From Grifola frondosa (lineage: Eukaryota > Basidiomycota > Agaricomycetes > Polyporales > Grifolaceae), in NCBI GenBank assembly GCA_001683735.1, contig LUGG01000018.1, positions 496,001 to 560,000 on the forward strand: a stretch of 64,000 bases of DNA. The letters are read 5' to 3'. Shown here piece by piece: positions 46,240 to 57,818 of the stretch. Under the pieces are notes generated by a model. It did not search any database. It was not told the DNA's origin and saw only the letters and a program-made list of their open reading frames with translations. Each line of letters begins with the position of its first letter. Position 1 is the first letter of the stretch. The position numbers were made by a program, and so were the translations under genes.

Positions 46240-46530
46240 TTGGAGATGTCAGGAAGTGCTGCGCTCACGATCAGAAGCGACTTATTTAAACGTACGCCAA
46301 ACTCCCGATCGCTCGTTGCTCGGCATTCTTTTAAGCAAGCACTTGGAGACGTTAGAAAGTGCTTTGCTCAAGATCGGAAGTGACTTACCCAAATGTATAG
46401 ATCGCTCGTTGCTCGGCATTCTTTTTAAGCAAGCACTTGGAGACGTTAGAAAGTGCTTTGCTCAAGATCGGAAGTGACTTACCCAAATGTATAGATCGCT
46501 CGTTGCTCGGCATTCTTTCAAGCAAGGCAT
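46240..46530. repeat. 94-bp tandem repeat
   Basis: Two near-perfect units with a 94-bp period (the motif AAGCACTTGGAGACGTTAGA recurs 94 bp apart at 46,337 and 46,431), each with ATCGCTCGTTGCTCGGCATT. A third, diverged unit precedes them at about 46,245-46,335. They lie just upstream of the KDZ gene and could be part of its subterminal region. Confidence 0.85.
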
Positions 46531-49500
46531 CATCCGTAGCAGGATACGCGTGGAGTAGCAGGATACACGTGGATGGTCAGGACGCATCTGTACTTGTTTT
46601 CATCTGACAATTCTAACCGCACAAAAAAATATTACTCACCTGCCTCCGTCTGAGAAGTAACATATATTCCATACACTGAAGACCACACTGAATCAAACTA
46701 AAAAAGATGGAGAACGTCACAAGGAGATATATTGATAATTTAGTAACTACCCTACCGATGAATATATAGAAGCATGACACTGCGCAGACCCTCCGGAACG
46801 TCCTTCCATCCCGCCAATCACCGGCATAGACACATAACTAACCCACACCACAACAACCCAGGGTACACCCGCAACAACCCAAGGTACACCTCAAAACATC
46901 TCCGCCACAAGCATTGCGCGGTAATGGCTCCCCGCGATGGAAGCGCCACGCAACCCACGTCACCTGAATCGGCACACAATACCACCCTACTGACATGATA
47001 GCGCGCCACTCACGCGCCACCCACCACATGACCGCCAACGCCGAACGCAACATACCCCACCCGCTCTACTGAGGACATCGCACTCTGCGTGACTACTTCA
47101 CACATGTCCACACTATCCGTACCCCATCCCTCCGTACAATCCCACACAACGTGCACATCGCTCAGCGCGACTGCTGCACCCATCCGCATTATTACCATCC
47201 CCCCCTCCGTATGCCCACACGTAACATCCTAATCACAACGCACATCAGCCATAGACCCGCATACACTCATGATTACATGTCCAAATGTGCACTAACACAC
47301 CTTCAATACTATCACCTTTGTCAACTAGCACTACTCATCTACTCCTCAACCCATGACAGCCCCATTCCCGGACGTTTACCACAACTACCACTTCCAACTT
47401 GAGATATTCAGAACGGGCCATGCACAGCGCAACGCCCTACCTGCTTCACATGTTAGCCAGGACGTCCACGACGCACCACGAAGACACGTACCGCAAGCCA
47501 GCTACATCGGCTCAAGAGCCTAGCACATCGGTCACCTACTTTGTGTATGAGCCTACGAGTGCGATGCGCACGAAGAAACATACCTGAAGATATCCACAAT
47601 AGGCAAAGAACCTAGTCTTCTGCATCCCCTGGTCATAAGTTAGCACGAGGGCTGTACAGCACACTATCAGTGAAGGCACGTACACCCCAAACCAACCGTT
47701 GCGCATGGACCTACAAGGCTCCAAATTAGCCACGCTGCGAAGATTCAACATCATAATTCGCACCTCGTGAAGCGACGTTCATGCGACCATCCAAATCGCC
47801 CATCACCCCGAGCACACTGACGTCAATCGCAGTCAATCAACAAGACCCCCCGCATATCGGGGTAGGACAGCAGCTCTAGATGAGGACACACCTTTTCGAG
47901 TCAAGTGGTAACTACAGAATAGCGCGAAGTCAACTGAAAGCCCCACTACGCGTTCCCTCACAACATGGATCCACTATTCACCATGAGGGGCCCACCATCG
48001 CAAGTTAACCCGCACGTGAGGGGACAGGGCCTAAGCACCCATCAGTGTCCGTACTTATGTTGACGGAGCCCTCCGCAATCAGGGTGTCGGACGATTGCAT
48101 CACGGATCCCAGAGGTGCTGCTCGGTACTAGACGGTGGTAAGAACATAAGCAAGCAGAGAGCATAGAAACACAGCTAGTGGCAGGCGGTAGGAGACGAAG
48201 AGCAGATGAGTTTGCGGCACGAAAGGCGGAGTGTTATATAGAGTTACAGTAAGGTTCAACCAGTTCATTGATTTAGGTTCAACGTCCGCTGACTCGGACC
48301 ATGCACGAACCAATCGTTTTACGGATGAATGTTATTTATAGCACATCGTACGATCTCTTTAATCTTATACGCTCAAGCATGATTATCACCTGACCTTGCG
48401 CGTCGCGTCCACTCCGACTTTCTCGGCCTTATACTCGATGAAGGTGTGCTCCACTATCTCATTTAAGCTACCTGTTATTCATTAACTCTTACTTGACTTG
48501 ACAATAATTGTGTATATATCTGATCCTTAGACCTCACATCCGGTCTTCCAACTACCCGGCTCAATATATCTTTCTTTATTCTTACATTAGTTCATGTGAA
48601 TTCTGGTGATATATCGAAACAAGTATGCCTAGTAATACAGTATTACTTTATCTATTCTTATGTTCATGTATGTTGCTTGGAGAAGGCACACCGAGATGAG
48701 CACGACTGGCAACACTGCAGATTTCGCTATTCCACCCTCCACATTATACCATCATCGTGCTCGTTGTTCCACTAACTACACATATTGTGTAGGGTCCACG
48801 CTTGTTGCATCTTCATTCCCGAATGCAAAGAAGCAATTGCTGTATTTTCAAGAGTGAATTGATCGGCGGCTGCACTCGGCGCTATTGTTGGGCACCTTCA
48901 GATGAGTGCTCTTTCAGTGACGGTATTAACTGACTTGAGATTCTGTTATTCTACCTCTCTACATTATACCACCATCGTGCTCATGGTTCTGCTAACTGAA
49001 CATATTGTGTAGGGCCCACGCTCGTTGTATCTTGATTCCCGAACGCAAAGCACAATTGCTGTACTTTCAAGAATGAATTGATCGGTGGCTGCACTCGGCG
49101 CTATCATCGGGCAACTTCAGATGAGTGCTCTCTGGGTGTTAGCTCACTTGATATTCCATTTACCGTTATCATACTCATTGATCTGCTAACCCAACATGTT
49201 GTGTAGGGTTCACGCTCATCCCCTCCATGCGTCTCGTCATGCCCGAACGTACAGTATTGCTGTACTTCCGGGAATGAATTGATTGGCAGTGGCTGAACAC
49301 AACCGGCGCTCTCCTGGGTCAACTTCACCTAGGTGCATTCTCCACGTTAGCTAACTTGTAGGTTCGTTGCACTCACTGTTTCATGACCTTCATCACATAT
49401 GAATATGTGACCTTGCACACCACTTCAGAGCAATGTCAATATCTACATTATGCGTTATCCTCCATCTTCATACATTCCCAGATCATTATTCACTCCGCAA

Positions 49501-49964
49501 TTTCCTCTTTGTGGTGTCGACAATATCCTACCTTCCACAACATTTGTCCTCTTTATCCTTGCACAATGTCTCGTTCTGCCCTCTGTACGTACATCAGTAT
49601 TATGTTCAGGACTTGTAATTGCATACCCGCCCTTGATTGCTACTACGTTTGTACCTCAGTTCAGCTATATGGCAGGATATGTTGAGTTGATCTGCCACCG
49701 TTAAGAAGACACATCTCGAGATTTAAAACGAGGATTCACACGGAAACGATATGCACCAAAAAAACATGCGATTGATTTCTAATATGGCGGTGCGGAGATA
49801 CAAGAAACGCGCGATCACTATGGGAGAACGACAATGCGAGAGGCACAACTATGCGATGGGGACAAAAAACGCAAGAACAAGATACAGACGACAGGGACGA
49901 CTATGCAAGCTTTCAAGAAAAACGACACGCGCAAGAGGACTAGATACCAGCGCTACTCCCCCTC
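46531..49964. other. 3.4 kb without a gene
   Basis: No domain or splice chain. From 46,770 to 47,600 the plus strand is strikingly C/A-rich and G-poor. From 48,700 a diverged tandem repeat is present (separate entry). The rest is featureless. Confidence 0.5.
48735..49345. repeat. Diverged tandem repeat, about 220 bp, three units
   Basis: ACATTATACCA recurs exactly 220 bp apart (48,741 and 48,961), and a third, more diverged unit begins near 49,160. Shared blocks are CATATTGTGTAGGG, CCACGCT, TTCCCGAA, TGAATTGATCGG, GGCTGCACTCGGCGCTAT and CTTCAGATGAGTGCTCT. The gradient of divergence suggests successive duplication followed by decay. Confidence 0.8.
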
Positions 49965-50829
49965 TCACGGCAGCACTGCAACAGTTCCAGCAGCTTCAGC
50001 GGCGTCGAAGGCAGCCTGAGCGGCCGATCGCGAGCTATAGCGCTGGTAAATGGCATAGCTGACGCCAGTCACAAGAGGGCTGACGTTGTGCCTGCGTATC
50101 CAGAGTTAGTTGGTGATTGACAGCTGTAACAACCACTTACCACCCCTCGAAGACACCAACGGCTCGCCCTCGAATCACGGCGTACCAGCGTTCAGCAGTA
50201 GACGGGGTCGAAGGGCCCGAAATGAGTCCCTGACTGCCGGTGGGAAGAGTAGGCGTGAAGTTCGGGTGAAGGCTGCAGTGGGGCCCTGAGCACCAATGGG
50301 AATGGCGTGACCCGTGGCGAGGACTCCGACGCCAATGACGCCAGCATCGTAAGATCTGCCAGTTTCAGCTGCAGGGAGACCTTTGTGGTCTACATTGGTA
50401 GAGGCAGTGTTGTGGTGGTAGCACCACGAGCGCGTCGGGCGAGGGCATGAAGCCTCAGCGGCAGGAGGAGGCGGAGTGCGTGGCACGGCCCGAGTAGGAG
50501 TACCTGGAGATGGAGACACATCATTGGCCTGTCCAGCAGATGCAGTGGTCTCCTGGGTGGAGAGGAAATGTCGGAGGTATCCGAGGTATCCGAGGTAGCG
50601 TCCGAGGTGCCAGTGCTGCCACTGTCATCCTGGCTCTCTGACGAGCAAGGTCAGTGACTAGTGAATGTTCATGCGTGTGATATTCAGACTCACCAGCCTG
50701 AGTCTGAGTCTGAGCCTCAGCCTGCTGTGCGATAATGAGCTGAAGAGCGTCGGCCAACTGAGACAGCGTAAAGGTAGGAGAGCCGTTGGTAGGCTCTCCG
50801 CCCTTGGCGTTGCGGTTAGTACGAGCCAT
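49965..50829 (-). CDS. RNase H1 N-terminal-domain (viroplasmin-type) protein, frameshifted
   Basis: Exons 50,829-50,694, 50,637-50,141 and 50,091-49,965. The start MARTNRNAKGGEPTNGSPTF leads into a Gln/Thr helix (LADALQLIIAQQAEAQ), then Ser/Asp and Pro-rich linkers. The C-terminal domain reads STAERWYAVIRGRAVGVFEG, HNVSPLVTGVSYAIYQRYSS and SAAQAAFDAAEAAG, the pattern of the N-terminal domain of eukaryotic RNase H1, also found in caulimovirus P6, which binds RNA:DNA hybrids or dsRNA. No RNase H catalytic domain is attached. Total exon length is two bases short of a multiple of three, and frame changes are visible near 50,590-50,560 and at the G3/C4 stretch near 50,290, so two bases seem to be missing. 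It is divergent from the gene at 51,121, with 291 bp between the two start codons. Confidence 0.65.
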
Positions 50830-51120
50830 TGGAGGAATCGGTCTGGCACTAACCTCTCGATCAAGCCTCCTCGATCTTATACTACTCGGGGCTTGGGGGA
50901 AAGCTCTGATTGGTCGGGGTAAAGTCCCGATTGTTGGTGTTTGTACTTGCATCTGTCTCGATCGTGTCCTCTTCGGGTTTGCCGACTTCGATCATCTCGT
51001 TCGAGCTTCCGTTCAGATGCTGTTCTGGTGCTATGAAATCATATATTCTCGTCCGCCTCTGGGAATATTCCCCCGCACCCCACCTATTCAGACACGGATT
51101 ACTGCACCTATCTTTCTCAG

Positions 51121-53506
51121 ATGGCACCCCCTTCCTGGGCTACTCCGGATGAACTTGCGTGGCTCCAAGCACATGCAGAGGACTATCTGACTCACCAGAA
51201 GCTTGGCACTCTTCCGAAGTTCTGGAGCACACTCTCTGAGGATTGGTACAAGGCGTTTTCGGAAGGGGACAGATTGTTCGGAAAGGATCACGGCGTGTTG
51301 ACAGATGAGCAGAACGTGGAGCTGGGAAAGGCGTACAAGGCCCGAACTAAGGCGAGTCATCGGCATCTTTTGCGTATGGCTGCTTGATGACCAAACCACG
51401 ATCACCAGCGACTCAAGGAATGGTTCGCAAATCACCATAATCCAAAGGGACGCCAAGCGGCTCGACTCAAGCCTCTTGCCGCCGCATTATCCACGAAAAT
51501 CAAGAAACATCGCGTTCTTACTCCCGTAGAAGTATATTCGATTCGCTACTATGATACGCGTGTCAAAGCGAAGGTGGATGCAGCTTGTGCGGGACGAGAA
51601 ATGTTACCGGGCGAAAGGCTTGCTCTATTACGTCGTATGACCGCTGAAATCTACTCGAATGAGACTGACAGCATCAAGGAAGAGATCGCAGCCGAGGTGG
51701 AGAATCTTCAGCGCATCAAGTCCGCGAAGCCTGACGAGAAAGGAATTACCGACCTCGATAAGCTCTCTCCTGAGCTTATACAGCAGTAAGTTGTCTCATT
51801 CGACTTCGAGATGAGGTTGACTAGTAGCTGATATTTCTTAGGACTATCGACGATCTACCTGGTCTCGTCAATCAGTTCCTTCAAGAGATCGTAGGTCTTA
51901 CAGACTGGCGGTTCAGTATTATTGGAGGTGGGCCAATGCCGAAAGAGGGCGGCATTGTCCGCACGTTCTCGTACGTACACGATCTTTCTTCTTTCAGTAC
52001 ATGGTAATCTCAAGAAGATTCCGATTTCACGTCGGACGCAATTCCCTTGGCTTGGACTTCAGCCAAGTGCTCGGCGATTTCCAAAAGTTGGTGATAGTGC
52101 CGTACGCCAAATTTCTCGGAGGAGCGGGTGGAGTATACCGTAAGTGAAGCGACGGAATCATTTTCTCTTCGTGCATGCTAACATGCGCATTCCAGCTCCG
52201 GAAATTTGCTTGCAGCGTGCGTTGACATCCGTCAAGGAGGGTTCATCGGATTCCGTGTCACCCGATTGCAACAGCTCTCAGTTGACATATCCAGCAACAT
52301 CTACACCCGCTGTGCAGAGGTATTCGCCGCAGATACCGTCACATGTGTCCACGCCGAACACGCCAATGCCTCAACCACCCGTGCCCGCATCCGATGTCAC
52401 GCGTGCCGGACCGAATGAGACATCTGCGGGCATGCGATCATCCATTACTCCGCCACCCATGTTGGAGACGTCATCCACTGCTCCGCCACCCGCAACGGGG
52501 ATACCATCGCCGCCCGCGTCAGAGACGCCACCACGTCAGAGACGTCGTCCCCTGTTCCGCCGCCAGCACCAGAGACGTCCTCGACTACTCCACCGCCTGC
52601 ACCAGAGACACCATTGTCTCCCACACCAGAGAAGTCTCCCACCGCTTCGCCACCCACGCCCTCGCCCTCGACGTTGCCCACCGCTCCACCACCCGTGCCA
52701 GAGACATCGGCTCCACCTCCCGTGCCGGAGACGTCGGCTCCACCTCCCAGCCGTTCGGGAGCTTCTGACACGCTGTCAAGTACTCGTCCAAAACGAGTCA
52801 TCAAGCCCCCAAAGCGTCCGGATGCCACTCCATCGCCCTCAAAGAATGTACGGCCTTCACATGCGGAGAATGCCGCGCGTTCTTCCAAGCAAGTCACCGC
52901 TCCGAGCTCTGAGTCGCCTACCTGGATTGACAAGGCACACGCCTACCTCAAGGGGGTAAGTGTCGCCCCGCAGTGGCAGGAAATGTCCAGGCATGGTGGA
53001 TGCTGGAGGCACAGTTTCCGGCTACCTCTGCCTATCGACTACCTACAGTCTCGAAATTCCGTCCGCAGGCTATGGGCAACTGGATCATTGTGCACCGCGC
53101 GTTGACCTCGATGCCCGAAATTCCAAGCTCCGAAGCGTCGACCTTTGGAGCTCAGTGGATGCAATGGTGGATGGCAATGCAACCGAGCTGGCGGAAAACG
53201 ACGGAGACGCCACTGCCACTCCAGTGAAGCCTGATGGGGTCGGTTGGGGTCCATTGAGGAAGGGGGGACCGACGGGGTTCGTCTTGATCATGGTTGGATT
53301 AGCATGGTGGGGAGTGGCTTCAGATGCATCTCAGGACTGGCTCCTCGCCGTGGATGACGTGAATCAAAGTTTGAAAGCTATCGCTGCCGCACCTACGACC
53401 GCTAAGCGGGTAGCGAGCTCGGCCAATGCTGAAAGGTATGTGACAAGAGTCTTGTGAATATCCCACCTTACTGAATCATTCAGGCCGTCGAAGAGAGCCC
53501 GGAAAT
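51121..53506 (+). CDS. Long conserved basidiomycete protein, unknown (frameshifted)
   Basis: The first exon, 51,121-51,351 (MAPPSWATPDELAWLQAHAE, YLTHQKLGTLPKFWSTLSED), ends at a GC donor (AAG|gcgagt) and joins 51,409-51,785 (RLKEWFANHHNPKGRQAARL, HRVLTPVEVYSIRYYDTRVK). A third exon starts at 51,842. Then come VIVPYAKFLGG near 52,110, a Pro/Thr/Ser-rich spacer (PPPVPETSAPPPVPETSAPP) at 52,330-52,780, a basic stretch (RPKRVIKPPKRP), VQAWWMLEAQFPATSAY near 52,990 and LRKGGPTGFVLIMVGLAWWG near 53,265. The exon chain needs at least three one-base corrections (about 51,995, 52,531-52,535 and 53,200). Proteins with this order of blocks recur in mushroom genomes, and I know no function. Sharing a promoter region with the RNase H1 N-domain gene suggests co-expression. 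The stop is near 53,500 and uncertain. Confidence 0.55.
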
Positions 53507-53509
53507 GAG

Positions 53510-55346
53510 TCTATGCGCCTACCTGTCGGCTTTCTATATAGCTTTCTCGTTGTCTAATCAGGAACCTTATGTTTGTACATAGCCCAATGTCGATTACTTG
53601 CGCCTTGCAAACATTTCTTGTCGTACAGCAGCTTTTTTCGTGTGCTCAATTGTGAAACTTCACAACAAATGCCTGAATAGACATCAACACATTCAAGGCC
53701 TAGTAGGCATAGTAATCTACGTTGCGGACAAGATATTATATACAATGACAGAACTGACTTGCAGAACCGACACCCAGGTTGTTTCAAAGCACGGATGACA
53801 AAACATAGAATTTGAACTATTATACATACTGTTTAGTGTCGTACATGCTGTCTATCATTCTGTCCAGAGGAGATACAAATACGAGAACAAGTCTCGACTA
53901 CACACTTACCGTGAGCCATTGCAAGTCTTTCAAACTCCGCAGATGTACTGCGGCATATCGGTGCGGGCTATACAAGCGCCGAGAGAAACCAAATTAGGAC
54001 ATGAGCTCGTCACCGTCACCGACAGCGAGCACGATGCGGTGGTCGCTGTGGGGATCGACCGGAAGCTGCCAGCTGTTAAGGCATTAAAGCGTCCAAATCG
54101 AGGATCCGTGCACGTGCATTGTAGACTGTCGAAGCGCCGAAAGAAACCAAATTAGGGCATGAGCTCGTCACCGTCACCGACAGCGAGCACGATGCGGTGG
54201 TCGCTGTGGGGATCGACCGGAAGCTGCCAGCTGTCAAGGCGTCAAAGTGTCCAAATCAAGGATCTGTGCACGTGCATTGTAGACTGTCGAAGCGCCGAAA
54301 GAAACCAAATTAGGGCATGAGCTCGTCACCGTCACCGACAGCGAGCACGATGTGGCGGTCGCTGTAGGGATTTGTAATCAGAGGCTACCGGCGTCTGATA
54401 CGGACCAGGTGCCAGTGCGCCGGAGTGCCGCCGGGGAAGGGCGATCCGGTACCCAGATCCGTGCTATATTTGGCTGGCCGTGGCGCCAGGCCCGCACCAA
54501 ATTTGGACCTGCTGGGTAATGTATTGGCCAACGAAACCTCTAATCATAATGATTGATGTATCAGCGATGCGCTCTTGTAACAGGTATGTAATGTATCAGA
54601 TTGACAGCAAGGCCTATGTTTACATCAGCAAAACTCAAATAATGCTTTTGTGTCCTTTTTTTACTTTTTTAAGAAAAAAAAGCGCTCCAAAGCGCGAAAA
54701 GTAGGGCTCGATTCTTTTTTCTCTTAAAACGGCCCACTTTTCCGCTGGCTACATGATAAGAAAATTCATAACAATAAGAAATTCAAGGATTACTAATGGG
54801 TGTGAAAGCCATGCAAGCAATCTCACCGCACGAAGACCACTCAGAGATAGAAGACGCATACAAGCCAAAATCAATTTAAGATGCACAAGTCAGATACAGG
54901 CAAATGAAGTCCGCAAAGCAAACACGCCACATAATGGATAAATCAGTCATTTAAGACCGATAAGAAGCATCAAATGGAAGCTACGGAAAACAGACTATTC
55001 AGAACTGAGAGAGAAACTAAAGCAGCGTCAGACAATCACGATATCCAGTGAAAAAAGCGCAAACAGTATGAGAGAAGGAAACTGAAGAAGCACGAGACAA
55101 CCATAATATAGAGCACAAAAAGCATAAGAAGTAAGATGTAATACGAAAAGCGCGGAAATAGAATGAAGCACTAGGGCTAAAATAAGCACTGGAAGGGTGA
55201 AAAGGCTGTAACAAGAGCAAGCAGAGTCCACGGCTGATGGTATATGGCAGCTGCATACGTGCCATAGCGATTGGCTTCGAGGCTAATATGAATGTAACAG
55301 GTCAGTAGGCACAAAACACGAAGAACACAAATTTACATGCCAGCGG
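53510..55346. other. 1.8 kb without a gene, with a tandem repeat
   Basis: Holds the 158-bp repeat (separate entry) and, from 54,650 to 55,260, an A-rich stretch with many AAGAAA runs but no gene. No RNA gene was recognised. Confidence 0.45.
53973..54370. repeat. 158-bp tandem repeat, about 2.5 units
   Basis: AAGCGCCGA...GAAACCAAATTAGG recurs at 53,974, 54,132 and 54,290, exactly 158 bp apart. Each unit carries GAGCTCGTCACCGTCACCGA, CAGCGAGCACGATG, GATCGACCGGAAGCTGCCAG and, in the complete units, the palindrome GCACGTGC. The units differ at only a few bases, so the array is young. Confidence 0.9.
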
Positions 55347-57550
55347 CTAATCAGAATCCGGATCAAACATGTGGGCGCGGTCGTAGTCCTCGCCATCGGA
55401 GGCGCGCCGACTCGTCGAGGCTGCTGCTGGGTCCTGGCGTGCTTTCTCGATGATGACCTGCATCTTTGCATCTGAGAGAGCCGAAACAGAAGTGATCCAC
55501 TGTTGGGTTATCTTGGCCCACTTGTCGCCGCTGAACTGGTTCGGAGTCGAGCTCGTATTACCGGTCTTGTCATTGAAGACTTCTATGATCTTGGGTTTGC
55601 CGGGTCCGAAAACGACATGCTGAGCACTGAAGAGCTTCAATGCTCTCTCGACCTTTACGAGGATCAGAAATGTTTATATCGTAAAATGGGGGGTTCCACT
55701 CACAGCAGTGATTGCAAGAGCAAGCGCGCCATTCGGGCGCGGAGGTAAGTTGTTTGGATACAAGCCCGGAACATGAACTGCCCCCTCGATTGCGGAGTAA
55801 TGATGGGAGAATGTGTTCAGGAGGATTGGCGCGCGGAACAGCCCCTTGATTGCCTAATATTCAGAACTTGTATCAATCAGAGTTGTACACTTAGGAGTTT
55901 AGCACGCACCTTAGTATCCTGGACTTCATACGTGAACAGACCACCTATCAACAGATCGCTAGCGTGTTTGGCACGCGCGACAGGATCATCAGCGTACTCC
56001 TTGATGCCTTTGAAATATGCCTCGTATTGGACAATTGCCCCCTGTCCGAATGCACACCGCCATTCGCTCAGCCTTTGAGTGACCTAACTGATCGAGGATC
56101 AGATAAGCTAGATATTTAGATTATCGTCGACTCACCGATGCGGCAAGATCATCGAAATCCACCGGTGCAGGATATTGGGATCCAATAACCATATCCCAAA
56201 CCAATCGAAGAACCTTTAGACCTTGTTCACGGGTGACCGCCAACCGCTCGACGAACTTCCAAGGATGCGTAAGTGTCCCAAAGTACATCAAGATGGTAGG
56301 TAAGTATCGCTTGAGATAAAGAGTTCTGACGGGACCAGGCAGCTGGTTGTGGAACTTCTTCTTTTTCTTCTTCTTTCACCAAGTAACCCTTCCTATCTTG
56401 CTCCTCGTCCTCGTCATCAGAACTCGCATTGCTATCCACTGTCTCAGTCTTGATGATGCTGACTTTTGATTGACGCTGTTTGGAAGGTTTCATCACAACT
56501 TGTTTCTCCAAGTCAACGGTTTTGACCATTCCCTATTCATTGTACAAGATCAATGATGGAGCTTCAGGTACGCAAAACACTCACATTGCTCGTGATTCTT
56601 GTACCTGGTGGCTTGGCCGGACTGGATTGGGCTGCGACATGCTCGACGTCCTCGTCCGAGTCGCTCACGAAACCTTTTGCTTGTATCTTCCCAGGGGACT
56701 TCTTGGCAGCAGGCTTTGGCGTGGCTGGTGGTTTCGCGACCATTTTGGTTACAGCTGGCTTCGTCTTAGCGGACGCAGTTTGAGTGCTATCAGATGTCAC
56801 CGAAGTCCACCCGGGAGCTTGAGTAGACTCCGCCCAATCGTTCTTAACACCTGATCTCCCGACGTGTGCAGCTTCCGGCCCTTTCTTCGACCTGTAAGCC
56901 AACATGAGCAATTTGAAGGTGAGCAAACAAATTCGTATCAAAATACTTCTGTGACATCTCAGTGCCCTGCACCGCCTGCACACTTTCAGTGACAGACGCG
57001 TTGGCAGGCATCTTCCGGGCAGCCGCAATAGCCTCCCTACCTCCATCTGACTTCTTCTTCTTCTTCTTCGGCAGGTCCTCGGAAGAGTCCTCGGATGGAA
57101 TGGGGTCAACTCGTTTAACTCTTCACTCTCGCTGTCATCGCTGGCACCCGCCGGGTCGGCATCGTCTTCTTCAGTATCCGAGTTGACTTCGATGACTTTA
57201 GGAGCCTGCTTCGATTTAGTGTTCTCGGACGCTTTCGCAACATCTAACGGGTCGCCACCATTTTCGACGGAAGGCGGGTCCAGAACGTTGCGCTGAGCAT
57301 AGGTGCGTTTGAGCCCTTTCTTGCTTGCTTTAGTAACACGCTCGCTCTCCGTCTGCACATCAGTTGCGACAATGTCGTCCTCCAAAGCAGCAATGTGCAC
57401 CTGCTTCTTCTTCGTCTTACTTGCCTTTTCTGCTTCTGCCGCCGCCTTTTCTGCACGGTCCTTTGCCATCTCCGCCTTGGTTCGATGTTTGCCCTTCTGA
57501 TCCGGGACGCCAGGATGCTTGTCAGCATTTGTACGACGAGTTCGAGCCAT
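55347..57550 (-). CDS. Conserved basidiomycete nuclear-like protein, unknown
   Basis: Multi-exon. Starts MARTRRTNADKHPGVPDQKG at 57,550; the N-terminal 250 residues are basic and acidic low complexity (KAEMAKDRAEKAAAEAEKAS, VIEVNSDTEEDDADPAG). A 56-nt intron joins TEMSQ to KSKKGPEAAHVGRSGVKNDW. The C-terminal half is ordered: TYLPTILMYFGTLTHPW, LSEWRCAFGQGAIVQYEAYF, LIGGLFTYEVQDTK, then exon 55,853-55,704 (LFRAPILLNTFSHHYSAIEG, NLPPRPNGALALAITA) and exon 55,652-55,347 (VERALKLFSAQHVVFGPGKP to the end DRAHMFDPDSD). The NGALALA...VERAL block is one I have seen in families amplified in mushroom genomes, but no function is known. A frame change near 57,102-57,110 is probably a missing base. It is head-to-head with the Plavaka transposase, 268 bp between starts. 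Confidence 0.6.
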
Positions 57551-57818
57551 AGGAGTGAATAGAGAGGTAGAACAAAATGCTGCGAAGTGTTTTTCGTTCA
57601 GGTATGGTTATGCGCTGGCACTCCACATGCTGGCGTCTGATGGCTGAAAAACTTCACAGTTTAAAGTCGGGACTTTGCGAAATGTCTGGACTGGCCTGCG
57701 CCGGTAAGTACTACAGTAACTCGTAATATTATAAGATTTTTTTTGCTTTGAAATTGCTCTCAGAATAATCTTCTTCAAGTTTTCCGCTATTCTCTCTGCT
57801 CTGCTGCCTAAATTTAAC

